A stretch of 7,779 nucleotides of DNA from Chitinophagaceae bacterium. Its GTDB lineage: Bacteria > Bacteroidota > Bacteroidia > Chitinophagales > Chitinophagaceae. The stretch's first letter is position 1; every line of letters starts with the position of its first letter. Made by a program: the position numbers and the translations under genes. The DNA is taken from assembly GCA_003456175.1 (NCBI GenBank), contig DMPB01000100.1:16040-23818 (forward strand). The letters are read 5' to 3'. Below the pieces are notes generated by a model, which was not told where the DNA came from, made no database searches, and saw only the letters and a program-made list of their open reading frames with translations. This document shows, piece by piece, positions 1 through 5,896 of the stretch.

Positions 1-498
1 ACTGCTACCATTAGCAAAACCAACACGGTATGTATTTTCATTAATCAATTGCGTGAAAAAATTGGCGTTATGTTTGGCAACCCCGAAACTACAACCGGCG
101 GTAACGCTTTAAAATTCTACGCATCGGTACGTATAGATATTAGAAGAAGCCAGCAAATTAAAGATGGTGATGCTGCTATTGGTAACCGCGTAAAGGTAAA
201 AGTGGTAAAGAATAAGGTAGCTCCACCGTTCCGCAGCGCCGAATTTGATATCATTTTCGGAGAAGGCATTAGCAAGGTGGGTGAAATTATTGATATGGGT
301 GTGGAATTGGGTATTGTTCAAAAAAGTGGTAGCTGGTTTAGTTACGATGGCAATAAATTAGGGCAAGGTAGAGATGCTGTTAAAACCCTACTGAACGATA
401 ATCCGGAATTACAAGCAGCTATAGAAGCTAAAATTAGAGCCGCTATTATTGCTGCTCAGGGTACAGCCCTTCCAGCTGGTGAAGAGGGAGATGACTAA
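1..498 (+). CDS. recA: RecA recombinase, C-terminal part (5' end outside window)
   Basis: RecA forms filaments on single-stranded DNA, catalyses homologous strand exchange and stimulates LexA-type self-cleavage. The frame is open from base 1, and 165 residues are visible of a family that is usually about 340-350 long, so roughly the first half, including Walker A, lies outside. The first visible residues ([20 protein letters not shown]) follow the L2 loop, and the RecA signature [20 protein letters not shown] comes next. The tail ends in the usual acidic stretch (GEEGDD). The TTG at base 49 is an internal leucine codon, not a start. The gene ends at TAA 496-498 and is followed by two hairpins before the converging PhnD-type gene. 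Identification is secure; regulation cannot be judged because the promoter is outside. Confidence 0.97.
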   Translation, partial: TATISKTNTVCIFINQLREKIGVMFGNPETTTGGNALKFYASVRIDIRRSQQIKDGDAAIGNRVKVKVVKNKVAPPFRSAEFDIIFGEGISKVGEIIDMGVELGIVQKSGSWFSYDGNKLGQGRDAVKTLLNDNPELQAAIEAKIRAAIIAAQGTALPAGEEGDD

Positions 499-515
499 TA
501 CATAATTTGTTCGGT

Positions 516-562
516 ACCTTACGGTAAATGAGGCAACAACGCTACAACATTTACCGTAAGGT
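516..562. repeat. Perfect 15-bp inverted repeat after recA
   Basis: Arms 516-530 (ACCTTACGGTAAATG) and 548-562 (CATTTACCGTAAGGT) are perfect reverse complements around a 17-base loop. The element begins 17 bases after the recA stop and ends 12 bases before the GC-rich terminator hairpin. It is AT-rich and has no T-tract, so it looks unlike a classical terminator. It may be a 3'-end mRNA structure or a protein-binding palindrome. The same arm recurs once at 3353-3368 upstream of rlpA, and a related hairpin follows the nucleoid-associated protein gene at 6944-6975. Confidence 0.85.
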
Positions 563-574
563 TAAAATAATGCA

Positions 575-599
575 AACGGGGCTGCTACGCAGCCCCGTT
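575..599. terminator. GC-rich hairpin terminator between converging recA and PhnD-type gene
   Basis: Arms 575-585 (AACGGGGCTGC) and 589-599 (GCAGCCCCGTT) form a perfect 11-bp stem closed by a 3-base loop. The position between two converging genes and the stem strength fit a bidirectional terminator. The T-run on the plus side is weak (GTTGTTGTTGG), so factor-independent termination is likely but unproven. Confidence 0.8.
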
Positions 600-637
600 G
601 TTGTTGGAAAAAAGCAAGTTGGTTGCTTGCAAAGGGT

Positions 638-1564
638 TTATGGTGCAAATTGTTGGAGTATAGGTTGTAACAAAGCAGGATCGCCTAATTGTTGATATAA
701 TTTTTGGTAATAAGTAGTGTCGATAGCAATGTATTTGGTTGCTTGATAGGCTTCAGTCCAACCGGCTTTAACGCTAGCTAAAGCAGCGGGATTGGTTTCG
801 TGTAAGGCCAACAATGATTGTTGAATTTGTTGCTGCAAAGTTTTCGGTAACCGTTGATGCAACAACACAGGGCCAAGCGGAATTTCTGGGGAAAGCCAAA
901 GCAGTTTCAGTTGTGCATCAATCGCAGCATCTTTAATCATATCAAAGTAAGTAGTGCTACCAATGGCTACTACATCGGCTTTATGCTGCAGCAATAGTTG
1001 TAAGGTAGTTGTATGATTACCGCCGTATTGAAAGTGCTGAAACTGCACTTCGGGATTTGTAATTCCAACTCCAGCAAGCTTTAATCGTGGCATTAAATTA
1101 CCTGAGGTAGAACCTGCTGCTACCAAGGCCAAGCGAAGCGAACCTGCTTGCTTGGTTAAGGCTTCAATAGTAGCAATGTTATTGTTATACCTCGTAACAA
1201 AAGCTGTGGTATAGTTATTGGCTACTTGTGGTGGAACAGTTAAAACGGCGCAAGGCTGCGTTGGATTACGATGTGTGCTTTGTGTTAATAGCATGTAGCC
1301 AAAAGTGTTAATCAAAGCGATATCTACTTCATCGTGTTGTATAGCTTCTATTAGCGCTTGTACTGTAGGATAGCTTTTAACTTGCGTAGTTATACCTAAT
1401 GTTGTTAAATGCTTTGCTAGCGGCGAAATATTATCGATACGAGTATTATTAGCATACTGGTATGTTGCGATGGTAATGTTTTGTGCTAGCGCTACTTGCA
1501 TGAATGCAAGTACAAAGCAATTGCAGCAGCCAATGATTCTTAGCAATTTATTTGAAAATTTCAT
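638..1564 (-). CDS. PhnD/SsuA-type phosphonate-like periplasmic substrate-binding protein
   Basis: This is an exported solute-binding protein of the PhnD (phosphate/phosphonate-binding) family, 308 residues from the chosen ATG. Residues 1-27 form a signal peptide: basic start, hydrophobic core, AxA-type site VALA before QN. The mature part starts with the typical first strand (ITIATYQY). It continues with the VDIALINTFGYMLL segment and a GSTSGNLMPRLKLAGVGI stretch that corresponds to the family's 'SGS..P' ligand loop. A later segment (LLLQHKADVVAIGSTTYFDM) matches the 'xxGxVDAAAV' region. A TTG nine codons upstream (1591) is also in frame, but the ATG at 1564 puts the signal peptide at the true N-terminus and overlaps the upstream hydrolase gene by only 17 bp. 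It is the last gene of a three-gene unit. No PhnC or PhnE transporter partners are present, so the ligand and its use are unknown. The family call is firm, a phosphonate role is not. Confidence 0.88.
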   Translation of the reverse strand: MKFSNKLLRIIGCCNCFVLAFMQVALAQNITIATYQYANNTRIDNISPLAKHLTTLGITTQVKSYPTVQALIEAIQHDEVDIALINTFGYMLLTQSTHRNPTQPCAVLTVPPQVANNYTTAFVTRYNNNIATIEALTKQAGSLRLALVAAGSTSGNLMPRLKLAGVGITNPEVQFQHFQYGGNHTTTLQLLLQHKADVVAIGSTTYFDMIKDAAIDAQLKLLWLSPEIPLGPVLLHQRLPKTLQQQIQQSLLALHETNPAALASVKAGWTEAYQATKYIAIDTTYYQKLYQQLGDPALLQPILQQFAP

Positions 1565-2318
1565 GCGTGTATTTTTGAATGAGCGCTTCAAAAGCAGCAG
1601 CTATGTTGCCTTTTAAGATACCTCCATGATAACAGATAAGTTGTTGAATTGGTAACATTGCTAGTTTTCGAACGCTGTTAAAAGCTGCTGCTATATTTAA
1701 CGTAAACTGTGGATTTGCAATATCTAAAGTACTATCGGCGTTAATTACGATGGCATCGCCGGCAATAAGCGTTTCAGTTGCTTGTATGTAGTAGCTTGTA
1801 TGCCCTTTTGTGTGGCCCGGTGTGGCAATGGCCATCAGTGTATTTTCAATAATGGTTTTATCGGCTACAGCATGTGTAATAGGCACTCGTTCAATGGCCT
1901 CCTGCGCTGCTATAAAACTTGCAGCCCACTGTTGTGTTGCGGCATCGGCGTGTTTTAAGGCTTGCAAATTGGTACGTGCTTGTATCAACCGTTCAGAAGG
2001 TACATCGCCTTGTAAGGCTGGTATTTCAAGCGTATGTGCATAAATGGCAGCCTGTGGTGCTAGGTTAGCAACGGCTGCCAAAGCTTCAATATGGTCTATA
2101 TCATCGTGGGTAATGCAAATAGCTGTTAGTTGTTCGCGTTGCACCTTCATTTGCCGTAAGGCACTTAATAATTGAGGAAGCGTGGCGGTATAACCAACGT
2201 CTACCAAAATCAAAGACTTGCTTGTTTGAACTATTGTAGGATGAATGATTTCGGTGTGATTTCCTTGCGTAAATGTGAGCGGAACGCTTGTTACGGTTAG
2301 CATGTTAGAAGATGACAT
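1548..2318 (-). CDS. Metallo-beta-lactamase-fold hydrolase
   Basis: This is a cytoplasmic MBL-fold metal hydrolase, 256 residues from ATG 2318. The main metal motif is THDDIDH: His71, Asp73, Asp75 and His76. It is the HxHxDH motif with Asp in place of the second His, a variant also known from YflN-like members of the family. Further ligands visible are His169 in PGHTKGHT, Asp188 in AGDA and His231 in CYHGG. The N-terminal part has the usual SLILVDVGY strand and turn. An in-frame start 20 codons upstream (2378) would run into the preceding gene. The ATG at 2318 lies one base after that gene's stop, which indicates translational coupling. The 3' end overlaps the PhnD-type gene by 17 bp. The substrate is not predictable: lactonases, thioesterases and phosphodiesterases share this fold. 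Confidence 0.88.
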   Translation of the reverse strand: MSSSNMLTVTSVPLTFTQGNHTEIIHPTIVQTSKSLILVDVGYTATLPQLLSALRQMKVQREQLTAICITHDDIDHIEALAAVANLAPQAAIYAHTLEIPALQGDVPSERLIQARTNLQALKHADAATQQWAASFIAAQEAIERVPITHAVADKTIIENTLMAIATPGHTKGHTSYYIQATETLIAGDAIVINADSTLDIANPQFTLNIAAAFNSVRKLAMLPIQQLICYHGGILKGNIAAAFEALIQKYTHEIFK

Positions 2319-2319
2319 T

Positions 2320-2508
2320 TTATAATCTAAACCACATGCCAAACACAGTTTGTACCATAGTGGTATGGCTATCGGCAACCGAACCTACTGGATGGCAACA
2401 ATCGGCCACCCGCGATTGCACTGCAAGGTATAACATGGTAACTACCACTACGGCTGCAGCTACAAATACTGTTGTACAGTAAAGCCTTTTAAATGATGTG
2501 GTAGACAT
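2320..2508 (-). CDS. Small single-helix membrane protein (62 aa, unknown)
   Basis: I do not recognise this protein. From ATG 2508 it has a short basic N-terminus (MSTTSFKRLY), one strong hydrophobic helix at about residues 11-31 (rich in Val and Ala), then a roughly 30-residue tail containing a Cys-Cys pair and several His (DCCHPVGSVADSHTT). The basic residues before the helix predict the tail outside the cytoplasm. An in-frame TTG 12 codons upstream (2544) overlaps the proposed -7 element, so the ATG is preferred. The stop is followed by a single base before the hydrolase ATG, which makes this the first gene of a three-gene unit. The tight packing and a well-formed membrane helix argue that it is real, although its short length leaves some doubt. 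The Cys/His tail could bind metal; this is only inference. Confidence 0.6.
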   Translation of the reverse strand: MSTTSFKRLYCTTVFVAAAVVVVTMLYLAVQSRVADCCHPVGSVADSHTTMVQTVFGMWFRL

Positions 2509-2541
2509 AATGAATGGTTTAAGGTCATCAATTTGATACTG

Positions 2542-2588
2542 CAAAGCAACGCTAAGTACTATCGGAAATCAATCACATAAACATGTGA
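2542..2588 (-). promoter_or_regulatory. Promoter plus palindromic operator for the small protein/hydrolase/PhnD unit
   Basis: Read on the minus strand, the palindrome TCACATGTTTATGTGA (2588-2573) is followed directly by TTG (2572-2570), 20 bases, and TTGCTTTG (2549-2542). The last two resemble the Bacteroidota -33 TTG and -7 TAnnTTTG elements, with one mismatch in the -7 box. By family convention transcription would start near 2538, about 30 bases before ATG 2508, placing the palindrome centre at about -42. An identically spaced copy lies at 3291-3337. The palindrome and spacing are observed; promoter function and activator binding are inferred. Confidence 0.6.
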
Positions 2589-2592
2589 AGTT

Positions 2593-3276
2593 TCACCTTG
2601 CTAACTCTACATATTGTACGTATAAGCCTAGTGCGATATGCCATATGCTATAATGACCTAAACGTAATAGTAACGTAGCCCAAAATCCTTGATTTTTAAA
2701 ATACATGGCTTGAATCAAATTCATTAAAAAACCACTTCCAAAAGCATAGCATACAAACCACCAAACACCATCAGGCCACTGTTCTAGCGGTTCTCTCAAG
2801 GCGGTAAGTACTGCAATAAGACTGAAAACAAACGTTTGCCAGCGAGTATGCACCCATTTTTGAATTCCCCATAAAGCCAACCCTAGCGGAATTAATCGGT
2901 AATACAATTCAACCTCTATGGCACCAGCAGTATATAAGAAAATGCTGTACGGAAATGGTTGCAAAAAAGGCGGTAAGCTATCGTAAGGTTGCGGGTGCAA
3001 TATGCCTTTAATGATTAACACATCGGCTATACCAAAAGCTACACCAATTACAAAAGGCTTCCATAACCTTGCGGTAAATGTTGCTACATCGGGTAACCTT
3101 AATGTGTGTTGCCACCATAAAAAAGGTATTGCTGGTAGCAGCCAACACCATGTTGTGAACGACCACACGCGAAGCATGCTATTATCATTCACCCAATAAT
3201 TACCGTAAACCACTGTTACCAATGGCAGTAGGAGTACACATGCAATAGCAACCATACGTTGAGTAACAAGCGGCAT
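2593..3276 (-). CDS. CPBP-like multi-pass membrane protein, degenerate protease motifs
   Basis: This is a hydrophobic, Trp-rich membrane protein of 227 residues with about six to seven membrane segments. It resembles the CPBP (CAAX protease/bacteriocin-processing) fold. The segment GAIEVELYYRLIPLGL (residues about 118-133) lines up with the CPBP EExxxR motif, but the first Glu of the pair is Val (VE-LYY-R). A later segment, FGSGFLMNLIQAMYFKNQGF then LRLGHYSIWH, resembles the C-terminal CPBP part, with His208 present but not the usual Asn partner. The second motif's His is not obvious (LTALREPLEQW). It may be an inactive relative or a different function. The ORF extends to a TTG at 3321, but that codon overlaps the -33-like element and the edge of the palindrome, so ATG 3276 is chosen. 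It lies downstream of its own promoter module and 84 bp upstream of the next minus-strand gene. Confidence 0.6.
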   Translation of the reverse strand: MPLVTQRMVAIACVLLLPLVTVVYGNYWVNDNSMLRVWSFTTWCWLLPAIPFLWWQHTLRLPDVATFTARLWKPFVIGVAFGIADVLIIKGILHPQPYDSLPPFLQPFPYSIFLYTAGAIEVELYYRLIPLGLALWGIQKWVHTRWQTFVFSLIAVLTALREPLEQWPDGVWWFVCYAFGSGFLMNLIQAMYFKNQGFWATLLLRLGHYSIWHIALGLYVQYVELAR

Positions 3277-3290
3277 AAGAATATTTTTTG

Positions 3291-3337
3291 CAAACCAACC
3301 ATTAAAATAAAGCAATAGCAATCACATAAGCATGTGA
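3291..3337 (-). promoter_or_regulatory. Promoter plus palindromic operator for the CPBP-like gene
   Basis: On the minus strand, TCACATGCTTATGTGA (3337-3322) is followed directly by TTG (3321-3319), 20 bases, and TTGGTTTG (3298-3291). Here the palindrome extends to 7-bp arms (ATCACAT/ATGTGAT). The element order and spacing are exactly those at 2542-2588. Transcription would start near 3287, about 11 bases before ATG 3276. The palindrome lies between this gene and divergent rlpA, so it could also influence rlpA. Promoter function is inferred from pattern and duplication. Confidence 0.6.
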
Positions 3338-3352
3338 TGGTGTGTACAAACA

Positions 3353-3368
3353 CATTTACCGTAAGGTA
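3353..3368 (+). repeat. Copy of the recA-downstream repeat word, in the rlpA upstream region
   Basis: CATTTACCGTAAGGTA at this place matches 15 of 15 bases of the right arm at 548-562, and all 16 bases of the reverse complement of 515-530. It lies 31-46 bases before the rlpA ATG at 3399. Here it stands alone, without a partner arm. Its place in a promoter region favours a binding site over an RNA structure, but this is inference. Confidence 0.6.
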
Positions 3369-3398
3369 CTTATACACGTTTGAAAAACCACTTATTTC

Positions 3399-3830
3399 AT
3401 GGCGATAAATTTGAATATGGTTAGAAAGTTATACATACCATTACTTGTGTGTTGTAGCATGATATTGCTATTTACAAGTTGTAGCAAGCGAGGTATCCCG
3501 TCAGAAAGCGAATACTATAGAGGTAAAAAGGTTCAAAAGGCAACTGGTAAAGCCAGTTACTACGCCGATAAATACGAAGGTCGCAAAACCGCAAGTGGCG
3601 AAGTATATCGTGGTAGCAAATTCACTGCAGCACACCGAACACTACCATTTGGTACTATTGTAACTGTACGTAACCTAAAAAATAACAAAACAGTGGTGGT
3701 TAAAATCAACGATCGTGGCCCTTTTGTAGCCGGTCGTATTATTGATTTAAGCAAAGCCGCCGCCCGTAAAATAGATATGATTAAAGATGGTGTAGTAAGC
3801 GTAGAAATTTTATACGTACCTATCAGGTAA
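3399..3830 (+). CDS. rlpA: RlpA-family septal ring lipoprotein (DPBB domain)
   Basis: RlpA proteins are cell-envelope lipoproteins with a double-psi beta-barrel. Characterised members are lytic transglycosylases that cleave glycan strands lacking stem peptides at the septum. Residues 9-28 are a lipoprotein signal peptide ending in LLFTSC, with Cys28 as the likely lipidation site. The RlpA domain covers about 48-140: GKASYY (50-55), KTASGE (63-68), [12 protein letters not shown] (75-86), the hallmark NDRGPF (104-109) and [10 protein letters not shown] (113-122). At 143 residues it has no C-terminal SPOR domain, unlike E. coli RlpA, so septal targeting must differ. The start is either ATG 3399 or ATG 3417; the latter gives a more compact signal peptide. 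Enzymatic activity is assumed from the family, not shown. It ends flush against the converging TspO-like gene. Confidence 0.92.
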   Translation: MAINLNMVRKLYIPLLVCCSMILLFTSCSKRGIPSESEYYRGKKVQKATGKASYYADKYEGRKTASGEVYRGSKFTAAHRTLPFGTIVTVRNLKNNKTVVVKINDRGPFVAGRIIDLSKAAARKIDMIKDGVVSVEILYVPIR

Positions 3831-4634
3831 TTATGCCTTTGCTGGCTTACGCTGTTGAATCGCATACAACGATAATGCCACCACTAGTAAGCCAATAGCC
3901 ACATGTGCTGCATTGTTCACCGCAATACTACCGGCCTCGCTTATTAGCTGCACACGCTTAGCAGCAATCCCCAAAAAGGCCCATATAAATACTATTGGCA
4001 ACACATAATTATGCATGCGCCATAGTACCCACCAAGCAATAACCACACCAACGAATAACAGTGCAATGGTGTACCCTTGCGGTAAAAAACCAAGCAGGGG
4101 CTGCGAAAAATTAACCAAGTAGCACGACCAGTTAGCGATAGTGGCAATACAAATCCAACCCCAATAAATACTCAACGGTATCAATACCAGCCATAGTTGC
4201 TTAGTACTTGCACTTTTTAATTGTAATGGCACCTGTATGGCTATGTATGTTAAAGTAATGAGCTGCATAGTAATTAGTACCGCAGCAATGCCAATAGCAT
4301 CGTTCACCCAAAACCAACTCCACAAAGCAGTTGCTATATTGTTAATAGCAAAAGCGTATCTCATTTGCCGCAAGGCAATGTTGCTTTCATGCGTTGTATT
4401 GTATTTGAAAGCACACCACAGTTGGTGTACAACCATGCTTATTAACCCGATATAAACAATACCCCAAATAGCAAACGTAAAACCTGCAGGCGTAAACAAA
4501 GTAGGATACTTACCGCTAATGCTCGATACCGAAGCATCGGCCAATACACCCGGTATGGCACTCATTTGAGATAATGTTAATGCTATGAAGAATGCAACCG
4601 CATTAACAACCGCTAATTTTTTTTGTGATGCCAT
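3831..4634 (-). CDS. TspO/MBR-like tryptophan-rich sensory membrane protein
   Basis: This is a 267-residue integral membrane protein with about seven to eight hydrophobic segments and many Trp (for example WSWFW at 105-109, YWGW at 157-160, WWVLW at 201-205). The segment LFTPAGFTFAIWGIVYIGL (46-64) matches the TspO 'FTPPGWVFGPVWTLLY' hallmark. YWGWICIATIANWS (157-170) matches the later TspO helix ending in a small-residue/Asn pattern. Classical TspO is about 160 residues with five helices and binds tetrapyrroles. This longer form is the one commonly annotated as 'tryptophan-rich sensory protein' in Bacteroidota, and its ligand is not established. The ATG at 4634 is clear. It is divergent from pnuC, with about 53 bp between the two starts. 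Its stop (3833-3831) abuts the rlpA stop. Confidence 0.75.
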   Translation of the reverse strand: MASQKKLAVVNAVAFFIALTLSQMSAIPGVLADASVSSISGKYPTLFTPAGFTFAIWGIVYIGLISMVVHQLWCAFKYNTTHESNIALRQMRYAFAINNIATALWSWFWVNDAIGIAAVLITMQLITLTYIAIQVPLQLKSASTKQLWLVLIPLSIYWGWICIATIANWSCYLVNFSQPLLGFLPQGYTIALLFVGVVIAWWVLWRMHNYVLPIVFIWAFLGIAAKRVQLISEAGSIAVNNAAHVAIGLLVVALSLYAIQQRKPAKA

Positions 4635-4687
4635 AAAAGAAGGGTTTTACCGTTGAGCAAATTACCATTAAAACATCGATTAAATTG

Positions 4688-5329
4688 ATGTGGTTACTTA
4701 GGTTTGCAGCAATGCCTACCATTACAGAACGTTTTATTGCCGGATTAGTTGCAACAACACCACTCGAAGCAGTGGCAGCGATCGCTGGTTTAATGAGCGT
4801 TTATTTTTCTCGTAAAGAACATATTCTGGTATATCCTATTGGTTTAGTGAATACTGTTGCATACGTATATCTATCGTTCAAATTTCACCTGCCAGGCGAA
4901 GCAACAGTTAACGCATATTACACTGTTATGAGTGTTTATGGCTGGTACCAATGGAGCCGCCGTAACGAACAACAGCAAGTAGTGCTTCATGTTACTCGAA
5001 GCAATGCTAAGCAATGGCTACAACAACTCGTATTTTTCGCCGCATGCTTTATCGTACTATTTGGGTGTATTAGTACATTTAAAACTTATTTTGCACAAGG
5101 TGCCTTGCCCTTGCCCGATGCCTTTGCAGCTGCAACTGCATTCACAGGTATGTGGCTCATGACACAAAAAAAAGTAGAAAGTTGGTATTGGTGGATACTT
5201 ACCAATATCACAAGCATACCGCTCTATTTCACCAAAGGCTTGGTATTTACAAGCGTACAATATGCTATACTGTTGGTTATGGCAGTAATGGGTTGGTATA
5301 GCTGGTATAAAAAATCAAAGCATGCATAA
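4688..5329 (+). CDS. pnuC: Nicotinamide riboside transporter PnuC
   Basis: PnuC is a facilitator of the inner membrane that brings in nicotinamide riboside; intracellular phosphorylation makes uptake one-way. The 213-residue product has about seven membrane segments. Its pattern is typical: PLEAVAAIAGLMSVYFSRKE (25-44), then VYPIGLVNTVAYVYLSFKFH (48-67), GEATVNAYYTVMSVYGWYQW (70-89), and later KKVESWYWWILTNITSIPLY with the W-x-W substrate-pocket Trp residues. The related thiamine carrier PnuT is the main alternative. The directly overlapping riboside kinase and the lack of a TPP riboswitch favour PnuC. The reading frame also allows a TTG at 4685 and an ATG at 4712. ATG 4688 is chosen because it is the first ATG and follows an A/T-rich leader, but 4712 cannot be excluded. 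Confidence 0.9.
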   Translation: MWLLRFAAMPTITERFIAGLVATTPLEAVAAIAGLMSVYFSRKEHILVYPIGLVNTVAYVYLSFKFHLPGEATVNAYYTVMSVYGWYQWSRRNEQQQVVLHVTRSNAKQWLQQLVFFAACFIVLFGCISTFKTYFAQGALPLPDAFAAATAFTGMWLMTQKKVESWYWWILTNITSIPLYFTKGLVFTSVQYAILLVMAVMGWYSWYKKSKHA

Positions 5330-5849
5330 CATTGCAGTTATTGGCCCAGAAAGCACAGGCAAAAGCACCCTTTGCGAGCAACTAGCAAAGCATTACCAAT
5401 GTTATTGGTGTACCGAATATGCCCGTAACTACCTCACTACATATGGGCAGCAATACAACTACGATACGCTGTTACACATTGCACAGGCACAGCAACAACA
5501 AATACGTGCCTTACGGCAAATGGCTAACGCAGCCAACCACCAACACTTTTTTGTAGACACAGAAATGCTGGTAATGCAAGTGTGGTGCGAATATGTGTTC
5601 GGTAATTGTCATGCTTATATTATTGAGCAAGCACAACAACAACAGTTTAGTATGTATTTACTTTGCAAGCCCGATATACCCTGGGTGCAAGATGGCTTGC
5701 GTGAATATCCGAACGAATTACAACGTGTAGAGCTGTTTCATTACTACAAAAGTATTTTAGAAGCACAACAGCTACCATTTGTAATCATAGACGGTAGTTA
5801 CGAACAACGCCTCCCAAAAGCTATACAAGCGATAAATACACTTACGTAA
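5322..5849 (+). CDS. Nicotinamide riboside kinase (NadR C-terminal-domain type)
   Basis: This 175-residue P-loop kinase corresponds to the ribosylnicotinamide kinase domain of NadR, which converts nicotinamide riboside to NMN with ATP. Walker A is GPESTGKST (8-16). Further family marks are TEYARNYL (31-38), VDTE (78-81, Walker-B-like) and KPDIPWVQDGLREYP (116-130). E. coli NadR is about 410 residues with an HTH repressor and an NMN adenylyltransferase domain before the kinase; both are absent here, so NMN must be adenylylated by another enzyme. The start overlaps the pnuC end by 8 bp in a different frame, which suggests translational coupling and one mRNA. The protein is rich in Gln (several QQQ or QQQQ runs). 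It is close to NadR by motif but does not deserve that symbol without the other domains. Confidence 0.88.
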   Translation: MHNIAVIGPESTGKSTLCEQLAKHYQCYWCTEYARNYLTTYGQQYNYDTLLHIAQAQQQQIRALRQMANAANHQHFFVDTEMLVMQVWCEYVFGNCHAYIIEQAQQQQFSMYLLCKPDIPWVQDGLREYPNELQRVELFHYYKSILEAQQLPFVIIDGSYEQRLPKAIQAINTLT

Positions 5850-5896
5850 ATTTTGATGTACGCTAACAATAACACCACAGCTATCTTCGCAGCGTT

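Noticed and set aside
1532..1570. Lipobox in the PhnD-type protein (IIGC near the N-terminus)
   Set aside because: The Cys precedes the hydrophobic core of the signal peptide, so it cannot be a lipoprotein cleavage site; the AxA site at residues 25-27 fits better.
1810..2043. Plus-strand open frame inside the hydrolase gene
   Set aside because: It is antisense to a well-supported MBL gene and rich in Cys and Ala, as expected of a shadow frame; the other opposite-strand frames within rlpA, pnuC and the nucleoid-associated protein gene were dismissed likewise.
2319..2378. N-terminal extension of the MBL hydrolase to 2378
   Set aside because: It would overlap the small membrane-protein gene almost to its helix, and the extra residues do not look like the family; ATG 2318 lies one base after the upstream stop.
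3319..3321. TTG start for the CPBP-like gene (242 aa)
   Set aside because: This TTG coincides with the -33-like element and lies next to the palindrome that recurs elsewhere with the same spacing; ATG 3276 lies downstream of the inferred transcription start.
2573..3337. The TCACAT-N4-ATGTGA palindromes as CRP sites
   Set aside because: The canonical CRP site is TGTGA-N6-TCACA; here the half-sites face the opposite way. Only a CRP-like theme can be claimed, not a CRP site.
3341..3354. TGTGT-N4-ACACA inverted repeat between the CPBP-like gene and rlpA
   Set aside because: The arms are only 5 bp and simple in composition, with no second copy seen; not strong enough to annotate as an operator.
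4699..4706. TAGGTTTG as a perfect -7 element
   Set aside because: It lies inside the pnuC start region with no TTG at a fitting distance upstream, and would place transcription start on the alternative ATG 4712. Probably chance.
5842..5849. TTACGTAA palindrome at the kinase stop codon as a member of the hairpin family
   Set aside because: It is only 8 bases, partly dictated by the stop codon, with no partner arm nearby.
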